A stretch of DNA of 64,000 bases from Conexibacter sp. CPCC 205762 (lineage in GTDB: Bacteria > Actinomycetota > Thermoleophilia > Solirubrobacterales > Solirubrobacteraceae). The notes under the pieces were generated by a model. That model saw nothing but the letters and a program-made list of their open reading frames with translations, was not told the origin of the DNA and ran no database searches. Made by a program: the position numbers and the translations under genes. Positions 1 to 8,122 of this stretch are shown here, in pieces. The number at the start of each line of letters is the position of its first letter. The stretch's first letter is position 1. The stretch spans positions 62,001 to 126,000 of the forward strand of contig NZ_JAUTDN010000009.1 in NCBI RefSeq assembly GCF_030646155.1, read 5' to 3'.

Positions 1-1803
1 TGTCGGCTTGTCGACGCGGACGCCGGTTCCAAGCGCGTTCATCGGCTCGGCTCCGGCGCACACCGTCATGGCGCGCATCCCGGAGCGCAGATACGGGCTC
101 AGGACCGCGTGGTCGTGGGCGTTGTAGTGCCAGTCGCCGTCGGAGACGACGGCGAGGATGCGGGTGGCAGCGGTGTCGAGCAGGTTGAGCCGGGCTGCGC
201 CGACGAGAAACGCCTCACTGATGTGGGCGGTTCCGCCGGCGGCGTACATGATCGGGACGCGGCTTGGGGGTCTCGCCGGATCGATGAGGCCGGTGGCCTG
301 GTTGCCGAAGGAGACGACGGCGACGCGCCCTCTGAGGCTGCGAGCTCCTTGTGCGATCGCCCACCCCATGCCGACGGCCAGATCGATCCAGTGGCCCATG
401 CTGCCGCTGCTGTCGACGAGGACTACCACCAGCGGGTCTCGCAGCAGGCCACGGACGGGCTCGACGCGCCCGAATGGTTCGGCGTTTGGCGCGAGGCCGC
501 GGGCCAGTTGTGCGTCGCGTCGGACGAGCTCGGTGAAGTCGATCCGGCCCGGCGGGTAGCGCGTCTGCAGGCGTTCGTCCCGCAGCGCCGGCACGGCCGC
601 GATGCGGCGGTGCACCTCGCGCGCGACTGCCTGTTCCTCCGCCGTCGGCTGCCGCCAGCCGGCCACAGGGTCAAACGGGACGCCGGGCAGGCCGGCACCG
701 GCGAGCACGGCCCTCCGGGAGGACCGGGACGGGTCCCCGTCCCCGGCTCTGACGGCACGGCGGATCTCGACGCGAGCGCGCGTGTCCTCGACATGCGCCA
801 GCGCGTCGCCGATCGGCTCCCACTCGCCGGGCTCAAGCACCGACTGGGCCTCGCCGACCGTCGCCACCAACGCGATGAGATCGATGGTGGGCCCGACGAC
901 GTCTTGGCGATCGGTGTCGGCCGTCGACGCGCCGGCCTGGGTGCTCGGCTCGGCGTCGGGCGGCGTCGTCTCGGCCGGCGTGCTCGCGGTCGGCATGCCG
1001 ACGGCGTCGTCCTGGTCGTCGCGCCCGGACGCGCCGGCGTCGGTCAGGAGGTCGCGCAGGCGCTCGCAGCAGGCCCGCATGCCGGCCTCGTCGGCGTCCT
1101 TCACGATGACGACGTCACGTGCGAGCTCGTCGAGCGCGGCAAACACTCTGGGTCTCAGAGCCGGTTCAAGGGCGTCCCGGCACGCCCGCACGACGGTGGG
1201 GTGCAGCAGCTGGGCGTGGTCGGCCCCCAGCGCTCGCAATGCGATGTCGACGAGCGGCAGCAGCTCCCCGTCGCCGACGGCTTCGGCCAGAGCCGGGAGT
1301 CGGTGGCCGGCGAAGACGTAGCCAAAACAGCCGCGGTACCACGGCTGCTTGACCGCCATCGATGCCTCCATGCGCGCCTCTTCCAGCAGCCGGTACTCGC
1401 GGTCCAGGCCCGCGGCGGCCAGGGCTCTGAGCATCGTCAGGAGGGAACAGAGGATGTGGCCGAGCTCGTGCATCAGGATCCCGTAGGCCTCCAGCGCGCG
1501 GCCGATCTCCTCCTGCGTCGCTGGCGTGATGAGCGGCTTCTGCTCGGCGACGGGCATCGACGGATCGCAGGCCCACAGGTAGCCCGACATCGTCACCAGC
1601 TCGTGTTCGAGGTCCGCGGCGGCGACTCCCGGGACGACCAGTCCGGGCCGGGTCTTGACAGCTAAGACCTTGCCGTGGGTGGTCTCGCGGGCGACCGCGG
1701 CGAGAAGCGCCAGCAGCCGTCGCCAATCGGGGTCGGCCCGTCGCGTGCTCTCGTTGCGGGCGATCGCCCCCATCACGACGCCCGCGAGGTCCTCAAGAGG
1801 CAT
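1..1803 (-). CDS. VWA-domain protein with HExxH metallopeptidase motif (3' end beyond window)
   Basis: At least 601 codons, running off the left edge. The ATG at 1803 lies 32 bases after the MoxR-like gene. Two landmarks are visible. A HELGH zinc-metallopeptidase motif sits at about residues 112-116. A MIDAS-type metal site, DSSGS, sits at about 464-468 and is followed by a normal VWA core. This two-part layout (metallopeptidase-like N-terminus, VWA C-terminus) is known for VWA proteins paired with MoxR ATPases, in which the AAA ring is thought to remodel partners held by the VWA domain. The target here is unknown. The pair probably forms one operon separated from upstream genes by two hairpins. 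Confidence is high for the domains and low for any specific role. Confidence 0.85.
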   Translation of the reverse strand, partial: MPLEDLAGVVMGAIARNESTRRADPDWRRLLALLAAVARETTHGKVLAVKTRPGLVVPGVAAADLEHELVTMSGYLWACDPSMPVAEQKPLITPATQEEIGRALEAYGILMHELGHILCSLLTMLRALAAAGLDREYRLLEEARMEASMAVKQPWYRGCFGYVFAGHRLPALAEAVGDGELLPLVDIALRALGADHAQLLHPTVVRACRDALEPALRPRVFAALDELARDVVIVKDADEAGMRACCERLRDLLTDAGASGRDDQDDAVGMPTASTPAETTPPDAEPSTQAGASTADTDRQDVVGPTIDLIALVATVGEAQSVLEPGEWEPIGDALAHVEDTRARVEIRRAVRAGDGDPSRSSRRAVLAGAGLPGVPFDPVAGWRQPTAEEQAVAREVHRRIAAVPALRDERLQTRYPPGRIDFTELVRRDAQLARGLAPNAEPFGRVEPVRGLLRDPLVVVLVDSSGSMGHWIDLAVGMGWAIAQGARSLRGRVAVVSFGNQATGLIDPARPPSRVPIMYAAGGTAHISEAFLVGAARLNLLDTAATRILAVVSDGDWHYNAHDHAVLSPYLRSGMRAMTVCAGAEPMNALGTGVRVDKPT

Positions 1804-1835
1804 GACCGCTCCCCCCGTTCGCCAGTGCTGCCGGC

Positions 1836-3083
1836 CTACAGCTCAAGGGGCGTGAGGTCGAGCTGGTCGGCGCCGGGCATGTCGCCCCACAGCGCGTCGA
1901 TCAGCAGCCGAGCGATGCCGTCAGCGCCGGTGAGCTGGCATTTGGTGATGAACGCGCGCAGCGCCAACTCGGTGCCGACGATCCGCTCGGCTTGGGTGAT
2001 CGCGATGATCTCGCGCCGGCCGGGCACCCAGTCGTCCGCCATCGCGGCCGCGTGCTGCACGTCGTCGAGGTCCAAGCCCAGGAGCGTCAGGCGCGCGTCG
2101 ACCGCTTTCAGCGCGTGGTGCCGGCCGGGCTCGTGATCGGCGCCGACGCCACGGGACCGCCCAGAATCGCTGGGAGCCACGTAGCCCGAGCATCGGGCGA
2201 GTGCCACGAGCAGTTCGACCATCGTCACCACGTACGGGTTGGGCCGCAGCGCGGCGCTGCGCAGCGCCGGCGACAGAGCCACGGGGCGATAGGCGGTCGT
2301 CGGAGCGAGCGTCGGGGCCATGACCACGGCATCGGTGTCGGTTGCGGGCACCGTCATCGCGCCCAGTCCGCTGGGGTTGCAGACCGACAGCTCAAGCTTG
2401 AGGCGGCTTCGGACGGAGGCTTCCAAGGGGAATTGGGGGTCGTTGTTGTCGGTGAGGATCGCGCGGAACGTTGTGTGGGTCGGGACATCGGGTTCGCCGG
2501 GCTCGTAGGCGTCCAAGCTCAGCGCCTCGCGCTCCATCGGCGAGTTCAGCGCCTTCAAGACGTAGCCCAGCAAGTCGGCCTCGTTGATGACCAGGCCGCC
2601 GCCGTCGCGGATCGTCCGAGCAGCCTTCGCGAGCCGAAAGACCCAGCGGCCTTCGTCATCCTGCGTCGGGCGCCCGACGACCGCCTCGTCGCGCACGCCG
2701 GTCGTGCCGGCCATCACGACGACGCGGGCACGGCTCGATTCCAGCGGCTCTCTGTGCATCGCGGCCTGCGCCGCGACCATCGCCGCTTCGGCCAGCGACG
2801 ACTTGCCGTAGCCGGCAGGTCCGTAGAGCCGGATGTTCCACCCGGCCTGGATCAGCAGCGACAGCAGCGTCACGTCGGTGACGCGCGTCCCTGGCACGAT
2901 TCGGACCTCGTGCGTCTTGTGACCCGGGCGCGGGCACACGACCGTCTCCCCCTTTCCGATCTTGCCGACATTGGGATCTCTGGGAGGTCTGATCCAGCTC
3001 GGTTTGATCGGGGCCAAGACGTGCCCTCCACGCGGCGCACCGGCGCCGTAGGCCTGTTTGACGACCTGGTCCAGATTCGGCAT
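1836..3083 (-). CDS. MoxR-like AAA ATPase
   Basis: 415 residues. The ATG at 3083 follows AAGGAG at good spacing; a longer in-frame extension upstream crosses the terminator hairpins and is rejected. The Walker A GPAGYGKSS is at about residues 88-96. A Walker B-like strand reads GGLVINEAD, with Asn before Glu as in many MoxR proteins, and it is followed by a sensor segment containing TDNND. MoxR ATPases act with VWA partners to activate or dismantle protein complexes, and the partner gene begins 32 bases downstream. The C-terminal third, with an acidic GADHEPG segment, is specific to this protein. The substrate is unknown. Confidence 0.85.
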   Translation of the reverse strand: MPNLDQVVKQAYGAGAPRGGHVLAPIKPSWIRPPRDPNVGKIGKGETVVCPRPGHKTHEVRIVPGTRVTDVTLLSLLIQAGWNIRLYGPAGYGKSSLAEAAMVAAQAAMHREPLESSRARVVVMAGTTGVRDEAVVGRPTQDDEGRWVFRLAKAARTIRDGGGLVINEADLLGYVLKALNSPMEREALSLDAYEPGEPDVPTHTTFRAILTDNNDPQFPLEASVRSRLKLELSVCNPSGLGAMTVPATDTDAVVMAPTLAPTTAYRPVALSPALRSAALRPNPYVVTMVELLVALARCSGYVAPSDSGRSRGVGADHEPGRHHALKAVDARLTLLGLDLDDVQHAAAMADDWVPGRREIIAITQAERIVGTELALRAFITKCQLTGADGIARLLIDALWGDMPGADQLDLTPLEL

Positions 3084-3145
3084 AGAGCTCCTTGCTGAGC
3101 ACGCGCCGAACTCCGGCGCGAGCGTCGAAGTCGAATGACGTGGCA

Positions 3146-3212
3146 AGCCGCCGGCACGCCGATCGCGCGCCGGCGGCTGACTGAGGCTGGCCGGGGTACC
3201 GAGCAAGCTCGG
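3146..3212 (-). terminator. Two hairpins between Mom-like and MoxR-like genes
   Basis: A 10-base stem at 3146-3155 pairs with 3169-3178 (AGCCGCCGGC / GCCGGCGGCT). A second stem, CCGAGC-AA-GCTCGG, is at 3199-3212. Both lie between the stop of the Mom-like gene and the start of the MoxR gene. There is no clear U-run, so this is a hairpin terminator or processing site rather than a classical intrinsic terminator. Confidence 0.5.
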
Positions 3213-3220
3213 CGCCCGGG

Positions 3221-4054
3221 TTAGAGCAGCAGCAGCTGGCTGTCCCGCGAGACGCAGGTCCGGTCGGTCGCCGGCTGTGCGGCGGCTCGCTGACGCTGCT
3301 GCTTGGGCGCGTGCCGCCAGTCGTGCGTGTGGAGCGGAACGTCGCTGTAGGACCAGCCCCACAGCGACTTCTTGCCGTCCCCGAACTGGTTTGCCGCGCT
3401 GGGTCTGGAGTAGGTGCCGCCGCCGCCCGACCTTGGGCACGTTCGCAAGAACGTCCAGCCGTCGAACTTGTACATCTGGCCGCCTCTTGCGCCTGCCAGA
3501 CCGTACGATATGACCGCGTCGATCGGCCAGCACGGCCACGTTTGAGCCAGGAACATCCGGTAGAGGCGAAGGAGCGCTCGCGTGCTGTGTCTGTGACGGG
3601 GCGTGCTGGCGATCCGTGCCAGTTCGACCGTGTTGGTGCGCATGATGGTGTCGGTGACCGTTCTGCTCACCGTCGATGCGCTGGTCGCGATCGCGACCAG
3701 CTCGTTGTTGACGCGCAACCCGAAGTTGTCCACGCGGAACGGTCGCTCGCAACGTCTGAGTCTGTGCCACCGGTCGTAGAAGGCGTTGGCCGTGTCCTCT
3801 CGCTCAGGCGTGATCACGACCATCGCGCCGCGACCGCCCCGGCCACCCGACTGGTGCTGGGCGCGCGTCGCCTCAGGCCACAGGAAGCCCGGAAGTCGCG
3901 CAGCGGTCCCTCCCGGCATCGCGACCTCGAGCACGGGCGCCCGCGCTCCTCGCGTCCGGTGCGGGCACGCGAATCGTCCCGGTCGTCGTTGGCGTCTGGC
4001 ACGGGCGATCGCGGCGCGCGGGACGGCGCCGACGTGAGCCGTGGTGAGGCTCAT
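3221..4054 (-). CDS. Mom-like GNAT-fold protein (possible DNA adenine acyl-modification)
   Basis: 277 residues. The ATG at 4054 overlaps the upstream TGA by four bases (ATGA), implying translational coupling. The central region, about residues 100-205, looks like a GNAT domain of the phage Mu Mom type: a strand-rich segment ending in VELARIAST, a helix with RALLRLYR, a strand AVISYGL, then GGQMYKFDGWTFLRT. The last piece matches the family pattern of a GG-YK-x-GW-like end. Mom proteins modify adenine in DNA and protect it from host nucleases. Nearby DpdA-like and C5-methyltransferase genes support a DNA-modification role. The C-terminus ends QLLLL, resembling a sliding-clamp-binding peptide. 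An in-frame ATG at about residue 77 is a possible alternative start. A generic N-acetyltransferase remains possible. Confidence 0.6.
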   Translation of the reverse strand: MSLTTAHVGAVPRAAIARARRQRRPGRFACPHRTRGARAPVLEVAMPGGTAARLPGFLWPEATRAQHQSGGRGGRGAMVVITPEREDTANAFYDRWHRLRRCERPFRVDNFGLRVNNELVAIATSASTVSRTVTDTIMRTNTVELARIASTPRHRHSTRALLRLYRMFLAQTWPCWPIDAVISYGLAGARGGQMYKFDGWTFLRTCPRSGGGGTYSRPSAANQFGDGKKSLWGWSYSDVPLHTHDWRHAPKQQRQRAAAQPATDRTCVSRDSQLLLL

Positions 4055-4692
4055 CGCGTCTGCTGGGGATCGAGCCCGATCCCCAGCGCGGCCGCAAGGA
4101 TCGCTCCGAGGGCGTGGCCGGGGTCCGCGCCGACCTTTTCGATCGCCCACCAGTCGACCTCGCGGCCGTCGGCTTCGCATACCGTGATCGCGTCCGGGGA
4201 CCACTGCCCCTCGCCGTCCCGTTGGTGTTCGGGGAGGATGAAGCGGATCGACCGCCGGGGGGCGGCAGGGATCGGGATGTCGATATAGCGCCCGGCGGTT
4301 CCTCGGCGCAGTCGCCATCGCTCGCCGGCGGGCTCGCCAAGCGTGTACCGCAGATACATCGGCCCCGGCGGGCGGCTCTCGTTGAGCGGGTCGAAGAGGA
4401 CAGCCGAGGGCTCAGCGACGTCGGCGCTGACCTGGCGGACGCTGTCGAGCGTCCCGACCTCCGCGCGCGCGGCTCGCAGATCGGCGAATCGCTTGGTTGC
4501 GATCCACTCCACGTATCCCTCCTCGAGGAACCCGTTCGGCGCGAACGTCGTCGTCCAACCAAGTTCCTGCAGGTCCGCGAGCAGGTAGCTCGCGCCGCGG
4601 AGACGGCGGCCGTCGATCACGTACGGTGCGCCGTCAGCGATGCCTCCCTCCTCCGGCGAGGCGACGTTGATGAAGATCTGCGCTTCGATCAA
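4051..4692 (-). CDS. Unknown protein, paralogue of the product of 7489-8106
   Basis: 213 residues. I chose the TTG at 4692 because GGAGG lies ten bases before it; the longer upstream frame is low-complexity. The family is not recognised. It aligns along its length with the protein at 7489-8106. Shared landmarks are DG-RLR near residue 30, an EW-A-KRFA segment, an RRS/LR strand, an I-VC-AD segment, and a C-terminal DP-x-x-LA-x-ALG helix. Its stop overlaps the start of the Mom-like gene, so the two are probably co-translated. The duplicated family flanks the DpdA-like gene on both sides, which hints at a role in the same DNA-modification pathway. Confidence 0.7.
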   Translation of the reverse strand: MIEAQIFINVASPEEGGIADGAPYVIDGRRLRGASYLLADLQELGWTTTFAPNGFLEEGYVEWIATKRFADLRAARAEVGTLDSVRQVSADVAEPSAVLFDPLNESRPPGPMYLRYTLGEPAGERWRLRRGTAGRYIDIPIPAAPRRSIRFILPEHQRDGEGQWSPDAITVCEADGREVDWWAIEKVGADPGHALGAILAAALGIGLDPQQTR

Positions 4693-4832
4693 TGGTGATG
4701 AACCTCCGGTGCGTGGATGATTGACGGGCCCGTGCGGGCGCGAGGGCAAGCGCGCGCTCGCGCCGCGGCGGCAAGCTGGTCGGGTAGGGCGGAGCGAGCC
4801 GGCGGGCTGCGCTGGGGGCGCCGCCCGACCGC

Positions 4833-4852
4833 CGACCGAGCGCCTTCGGTCG
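4833..4852 (-). terminator. Hairpin downstream of the gene at 4881-5615
   Basis: The perfect 7-base stem CGACCGA / TCGGTCG with a six-base loop lies about 30 bases past the stop codon at 4881, in the 188-base gap before the next leftward gene. No U-run is visible. Confidence 0.4.
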
Positions 4853-4880
4853 CTGCCGCCTGGTGCGAGGCGTTGGTGCG

Positions 4881-5615
4881 CTACCGGGCAAACCGGCGCA
4901 CGGCGAGCAGGTCGCGCACGTACTGCTGCAGTCGCGGGTCTTGGCCGCGGTGTGGGTCGCACATGGCCGCGTTCTCCCAATCCCAGCTGCCGTCCTCGGC
5001 TCTGACGCCCTCCAACAGCTCACGGTTCTCGATCCAGAAGATCGACGGGTCCGAGTAGGCCTCGTCGTCGACGATCACGCTCGGTCGGCCGTCGACGACG
5101 GCGTAGCGGATCTCGACGGTTGCGTCGTCGTTGTCGGGGTCGCTGAGGATCTGCGCTTGGGTGACCGGCTCCGTGAACCAGGCGGCCACCAGCGCGACGA
5201 TCGCGTCGAAGTTCTCCTGCCCGCCCTCGGGGGCGTCGTTGCGCAAGCACTCAGCGAGGTTGGTCAGGATCGTTTCCGCTGTCGTGCCATCGCCCAACAT
5301 CGCAGCGACGAATGGATAGCCGGCTTGGTCGAGGCGTTCATCGAGACGCCACGGGCCGGTGAGCAGCAGGGGCGCGATCCGCTCGTTGATGAGCCGGGCA
5401 GCTTCTCGACGGTCAGCCACGATGACGCCGTCGATGCTCCCGGCCCCCGTTGACGTTGCCGCGTACGCTCTCGCGTCCGATCGGTCGAGAAAGGCGATCG
5501 GCTCCTCGAGTGTGTCGAACGGTCGAACGATCCAGACGACGTCCGGCATGCCCGCCGACGACGGGTCGGGTCTGGAGTGATCGGGCGTGCTCGGCACGAC
5601 CCTGTCGTTGTTCAT
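4881..5615 (-). CDS. Unknown acidic protein
   Basis: 244 residues. The ATG at 5615 is preceded by GGAGA at six bases. It is not recognised. The sequence is acidic and protein-like throughout, with a segment VVWIVRPFDTLEEP near residue 25, several DDD/DNDD turns near residue 170, and a basic C-terminus ending VRRFAR. There is no signal peptide or membrane segment. It sits between the DpdA-like gene and the paralogue/Mom-like pair and probably belongs to the same transcription unit. No catalytic motif stands out. Confidence 0.7.
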   Translation of the reverse strand: MNNDRVVPSTPDHSRPDPSSAGMPDVVWIVRPFDTLEEPIAFLDRSDARAYAATSTGAGSIDGVIVADRREAARLINERIAPLLLTGPWRLDERLDQAGYPFVAAMLGDGTTAETILTNLAECLRNDAPEGGQENFDAIVALVAAWFTEPVTQAQILSDPDNDDATVEIRYAVVDGRPSVIVDDEAYSDPSIFWIENRELLEGVRAEDGSWDWENAAMCDPHRGQDPRLQQYVRDLLAVRRFAR

Positions 5616-5737
5616 GAGAGTCTCCGTTTCAGAGTGCTGAGGCGGGGGTGTTGCGACCGGCGGGCGGTCGAGCTCGGCGCGTCGCGGCGCGCTTGACACC
5701 CCGTACGTGCTCGGCCCGCTCGCCCGCCGGCATGCGG

Positions 5738-6658
5738 CTACGCATCCATGCGCAGCTGGTCCGCTCGCCGCCGGTGCGCGGCAGCTTCCCGCAGCGTGCC
5801 TGCAAGCCCCCAGTCAAGGCGCGCGTCGCGGTAGAGCGCCCAGCCGGTGCCGTCGAAGGAATCGCAGGCGCCGGTGGCGATCACATGGCGGATGCGGCGC
5901 AGCGTGTTGACGCGCCCCCAGTGCACCCACCGGCCCCGCGATCTCGCGTGCCGGGCGATGGCAGCTGCGGCTGGACCGAGCTTCCAGGCGTCGCTTCCGC
6001 CGACGAAGACAGCGTCGACGCGGAAGGTGAGCGTGATCGTCAGCCAGTCGGGGTGGTGCTCGATCCCGTCCTGCAGGACGAGCGCAACCGGCAGCCCGCG
6101 GCGCGCGACTGCAGGCGCCCACGCCTCGAACCGGCGAGCTGTCGCGACGGCGTCGCCGACGACGTCGGGCACAGCGACGAATCTGCAGTAGGAAGCACGT
6201 CTGCGGGCGATGACTCTGGACGCTGCGGCGTCCCACTCGGCGCCGGCGACCGGCCGAAGCCGATCGAGCATCCGCACGAATCTTCGGCGGTCGAAGCGTC
6301 TGAAGCAGGCGTTGTCTGCGCCCCACGGGATCCGGGCGGCGTCGGTGTGCTCGACGTCGGTGTAGTGCCCCTCGGGCTGAACGAGCCGGCCAAGAGCGGC
6401 GTGCGGGCGGCCGGTTGCGTCGGTGTGCTCGAAGAACCGTCTGTGCGGCATCGTCACGAACATCAGCGGGCACGTGCGGCTAGCCATATCCGGAGCCGCC
6501 GGCGAGTCGCTCGGTTCGTCTGCAGCCTGGTCACGTGGCGAGTGTTCGGGCTCGCGATCGGCGCGCGGCGGCTGCGGTCCGTCAGCGCTCTGGGCGACGC
6601 GCGGGATGACGAGCGAGGTCGCACCGGCCCGGCGGCCCGGCGCTGAAGCGGTCGTCAC
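5738..6658 (-). CDS. DpdA-like TGT-family protein (7-deazaguanine insertion into DNA)
   Basis: 306 residues. The GTG at 6658 overlaps the preceding TGA as GTGA. The first ~57 residues are poorly ordered, and the core starts near FVTMPHRRFF. Landmarks of the phage/bacterial DpdA group are visible in order: WGADNACFRRFD at about 112, PDVVGD at about 164, PVALVLQDG at about 190, FVGGSDAWKLG at about 218, HWGRVN at about 246 and DSFDGTGW at about 266. The last contains the expected Asp positions of the TGT fold. DpdA enzymes exchange guanine in DNA for preQ0-type bases, which protects against or marks for restriction. No queuosine-precursor genes are in view, so preQ0 would come from the host or from outside the window. 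The family call is strong; the exact product is unknown. Confidence 0.75.
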   Translation of the reverse strand: MTTASAPGRRAGATSLVIPRVAQSADGPQPPRADREPEHSPRDQAADEPSDSPAAPDMASRTCPLMFVTMPHRRFFEHTDATGRPHAALGRLVQPEGHYTDVEHTDAARIPWGADNACFRRFDRRRFVRMLDRLRPVAGAEWDAAASRVIARRRASYCRFVAVPDVVGDAVATARRFEAWAPAVARRGLPVALVLQDGIEHHPDWLTITLTFRVDAVFVGGSDAWKLGPAAAAIARHARSRGRWVHWGRVNTLRRIRHVIATGACDSFDGTGWALYRDARLDWGLAGTLREAAAHRRRADQLRMDA

Positions 6659-7176
6659 CACGTCTGGGTGATGTGTCTCGGCGGGAACGGAACCCGCAGC
6701 AACTGCTCGCGGACACGGTCGGCGAGCAGCACGTCTGGCAGGTCGTCGATCTCCTTCTCGCCGCCGAGATCGGCGGCGGTGATGAACACGTCGTACTCAT
6801 GCAGGCGTCGGGCGCTGGTCTTGTGGAGGTCGTGGTGCTCAAGACGCCCTGGGTAGGTGTCGCCGTCGTCATTGGTCGCGTGGTAGCTGAGGCCGTGCGA
6901 CTGGGCAGCTGTGAGCACGGGACGGTACGCCTCGATGCCGTCGCACGCGCCGTGATCGACGATCCGCAAGAAGCCCTGGCCGGGGTCGCCCGGGTCGCTG
7001 GGGTGCCAGATCGCGGACCGTTCGTCGAGGCCGCGCAAGCCGGCGGCGTCGGCCTCTTGGACGGTCTTCACCTCATGGTCGCACTCGGCCAGCGCGAGTC
7101 TGAACGAGTGAGGGATCGCGTCGATCGAGCTGATCGGCCAGACGCAGATTTCGGTGTAGGCGATGTCGTCGATCAA
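6655..7176 (-). CDS. Unknown protein coupled to the DpdA-like gene
   Basis: 173 residues. The TTG at 7176 is chosen because AAAGGAG lies six bases upstream. The stop overlaps the GTG of the DpdA-like gene (GTGA), so the two are made together. It is not recognised. Visible features are an N-terminal segment with EICVWP, a run of His and Asp residues in the middle (HATNDDGDTYPG, then LEHHDLHK) that could bind metal, a stretch VFITAADLGGEKE, and a basic tail FPPRHITQTW. There are no membrane segments. Because it is coupled to DpdA it may be a partner or accessory in DNA base exchange; that is inference only. Confidence 0.65.
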   Translation of the reverse strand: MIDDIAYTEICVWPISSIDAIPHSFRLALAECDHEVKTVQEADAAGLRGLDERSAIWHPSDPGDPGQGFLRIVDHGACDGIEAYRPVLTAAQSHGLSYHATNDDGDTYPGRLEHHDLHKTSARRLHEYDVFITAADLGGEKEIDDLPDVLLADRVREQLLRVPFPPRHITQTW

Positions 7177-7178
7177 GT

Positions 7179-7475
7179 TCAACTCCTTTGCTGCGACGGC
7201 CTCGACGGCTCGTGTCGCAGAGGTCGTGGGATGGCGACGGCGCCTCGCCGTCGATGGCACCGACCGCGGTTCGGCTGCGAGGCGCCGTCTGGGGTGGCCG
7301 CGACCGAGCCAGCGGCAGCAATCCTCGGCGGTCTCGGGGCGCCAGCAGGGTCGCGATCCAGTGTCGACGCTCGGCAGCGCGCGAAGGGTCCCCCCCTGCT
7401 CTGCACGAGCTGGCGGAGTCGCTCGCTCGTGGCGGTCGTGTATCGCGTCGTCGCTCCGGCGAGCGTGACGGGCAA
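7179..7475 (-). CDS. Possible small gene in the gap before 7176 (low support)
   Basis: The 312-base gap between 7176 and 7489 could encode 98 residues from a TTG at 7475, with moderately GC-rich third positions. The first third reads like protein (LRQLVQSRGGPFARC); the rest is Arg/Pro-rich. There is no ribosome site, and the 3' end contains the ribosome site of the next gene. The gap also holds a perfect hairpin at 7235-7253. It may equally be non-coding. Confidence 0.25.
   Translation of the reverse strand: MPVTLAGATTRYTTATSERLRQLVQSRGGPFARCRASTLDRDPAGAPRPPRIAAAGSVAATPDGASQPNRGRCHRRRGAVAIPRPLRHEPSRPSQQRS
7235..7253. terminator. Perfect hairpin CGACGGCG-CCT-CGCCGTCG
   Basis: An 8-base perfect stem with a 3-base loop lies in the gap between the genes at 7489-8106 and 6655-7176. 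It could be a leftward terminator or a processing signal. No U-run follows. Confidence 0.4.
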
Positions 7476-7488
7476 TGAAATGCGAAGG

Positions 7489-8106
7489 TCAGTCGCGCCC
7501 GAGCGCAGTCGCCAGGACCTCTGCGAGCGTGCCTTCGGGGTCGTTGTGGAGCTCGAAGTCGCTCCACGTTCTGATCACCGTGTCGTCGGCGCGGCACACG
7601 CGGATGTGGCCGCCGTCGAGATCAATCGTGCCATCGTCGCTGGCGCTGATCCGAAGGCGCCGGCGGGGGCCGGTGCTCAGATCGATCGCGATCTCCGACG
7701 CGGGCGACGCGTCGAGCTGCACGGGCATCAACGGCGAGGAAGGCGAGTCGAGGCTGAGTGCGATCCCGATCTGTCTCTCGTACTCGCCTCGATCCTCCCC
7801 CACCAGCAACTCGACCGGTGCGTCCTCAGACGACGGCTCGCCGGCCAAGCGCCAGCCCGGAAGGGCCAGCAACTCGTCGCGGGGTTGAAGATCTGCCGCG
7901 AACCGCTTACGCGCGGTCCATTCGATCCAGCCGCCCGCGAGTGCTTCCGGATCGCTGAACTCGATCTGCCAATTGAGCTGCCGAAGCTGTCTCAGAGCGG
8001 CGGCGATGGCGCGCAAGCGGGGGCCGTCGATGTGGTAGTCGTCGGGAGCCGGGCTCGGTGCAGTGCGGCCGTTGGCGGCGACGATGAGAGCGGTAGCTAT
8101 GACCAT
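7489..8106 (-). CDS. Unknown protein, paralogue of the product of 4051-4692
   Basis: 205 residues. The ATG at 8106 follows AAAGGA. It is not recognised. It shares the ordered landmarks of the product of 4051-4692: DGPRLR, GGWIEWTARKRFAADL, RRRLRISA, IRVCRAD, and a terminal DPEGTLAEVLATALG helix. The two copies flank the DpdA-like gene and its partner, so one arose by duplication within the element or both were gained as modules. It starts 16 bases after the stop of the gene at 8123-8758 and is probably in the same operon. It appears cytoplasmic with no membrane segment. Confidence 0.7.
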   Translation of the reverse strand: MVIATALIVAANGRTAPSPAPDDYHIDGPRLRAIAAALRQLRQLNWQIEFSDPEALAGGWIEWTARKRFAADLQPRDELLALPGWRLAGEPSSEDAPVELLVGEDRGEYERQIGIALSLDSPSSPLMPVQLDASPASEIAIDLSTGPRRRLRISASDDGTIDLDGGHIRVCRADDTVIRTWSDFELHNDPEGTLAEVLATALGRD

Positions 8107-8122
8107 TCTGGTTCCTTTCTGC

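Noticed and set aside
109..1665. Long plus-strand open frame opposite the VWA gene
   Set aside because: It mirrors the third-position bias of the leftward gene, its product is low-complexity, and the opposite strand encodes clear HELGH and MIDAS motifs.
7360..7398. A further copy of the promoter-like motif near a C-run at about 7390
   Set aside because: The C-run is there, but the TGTA next to it is missing and the second block is not at the fixed distance.
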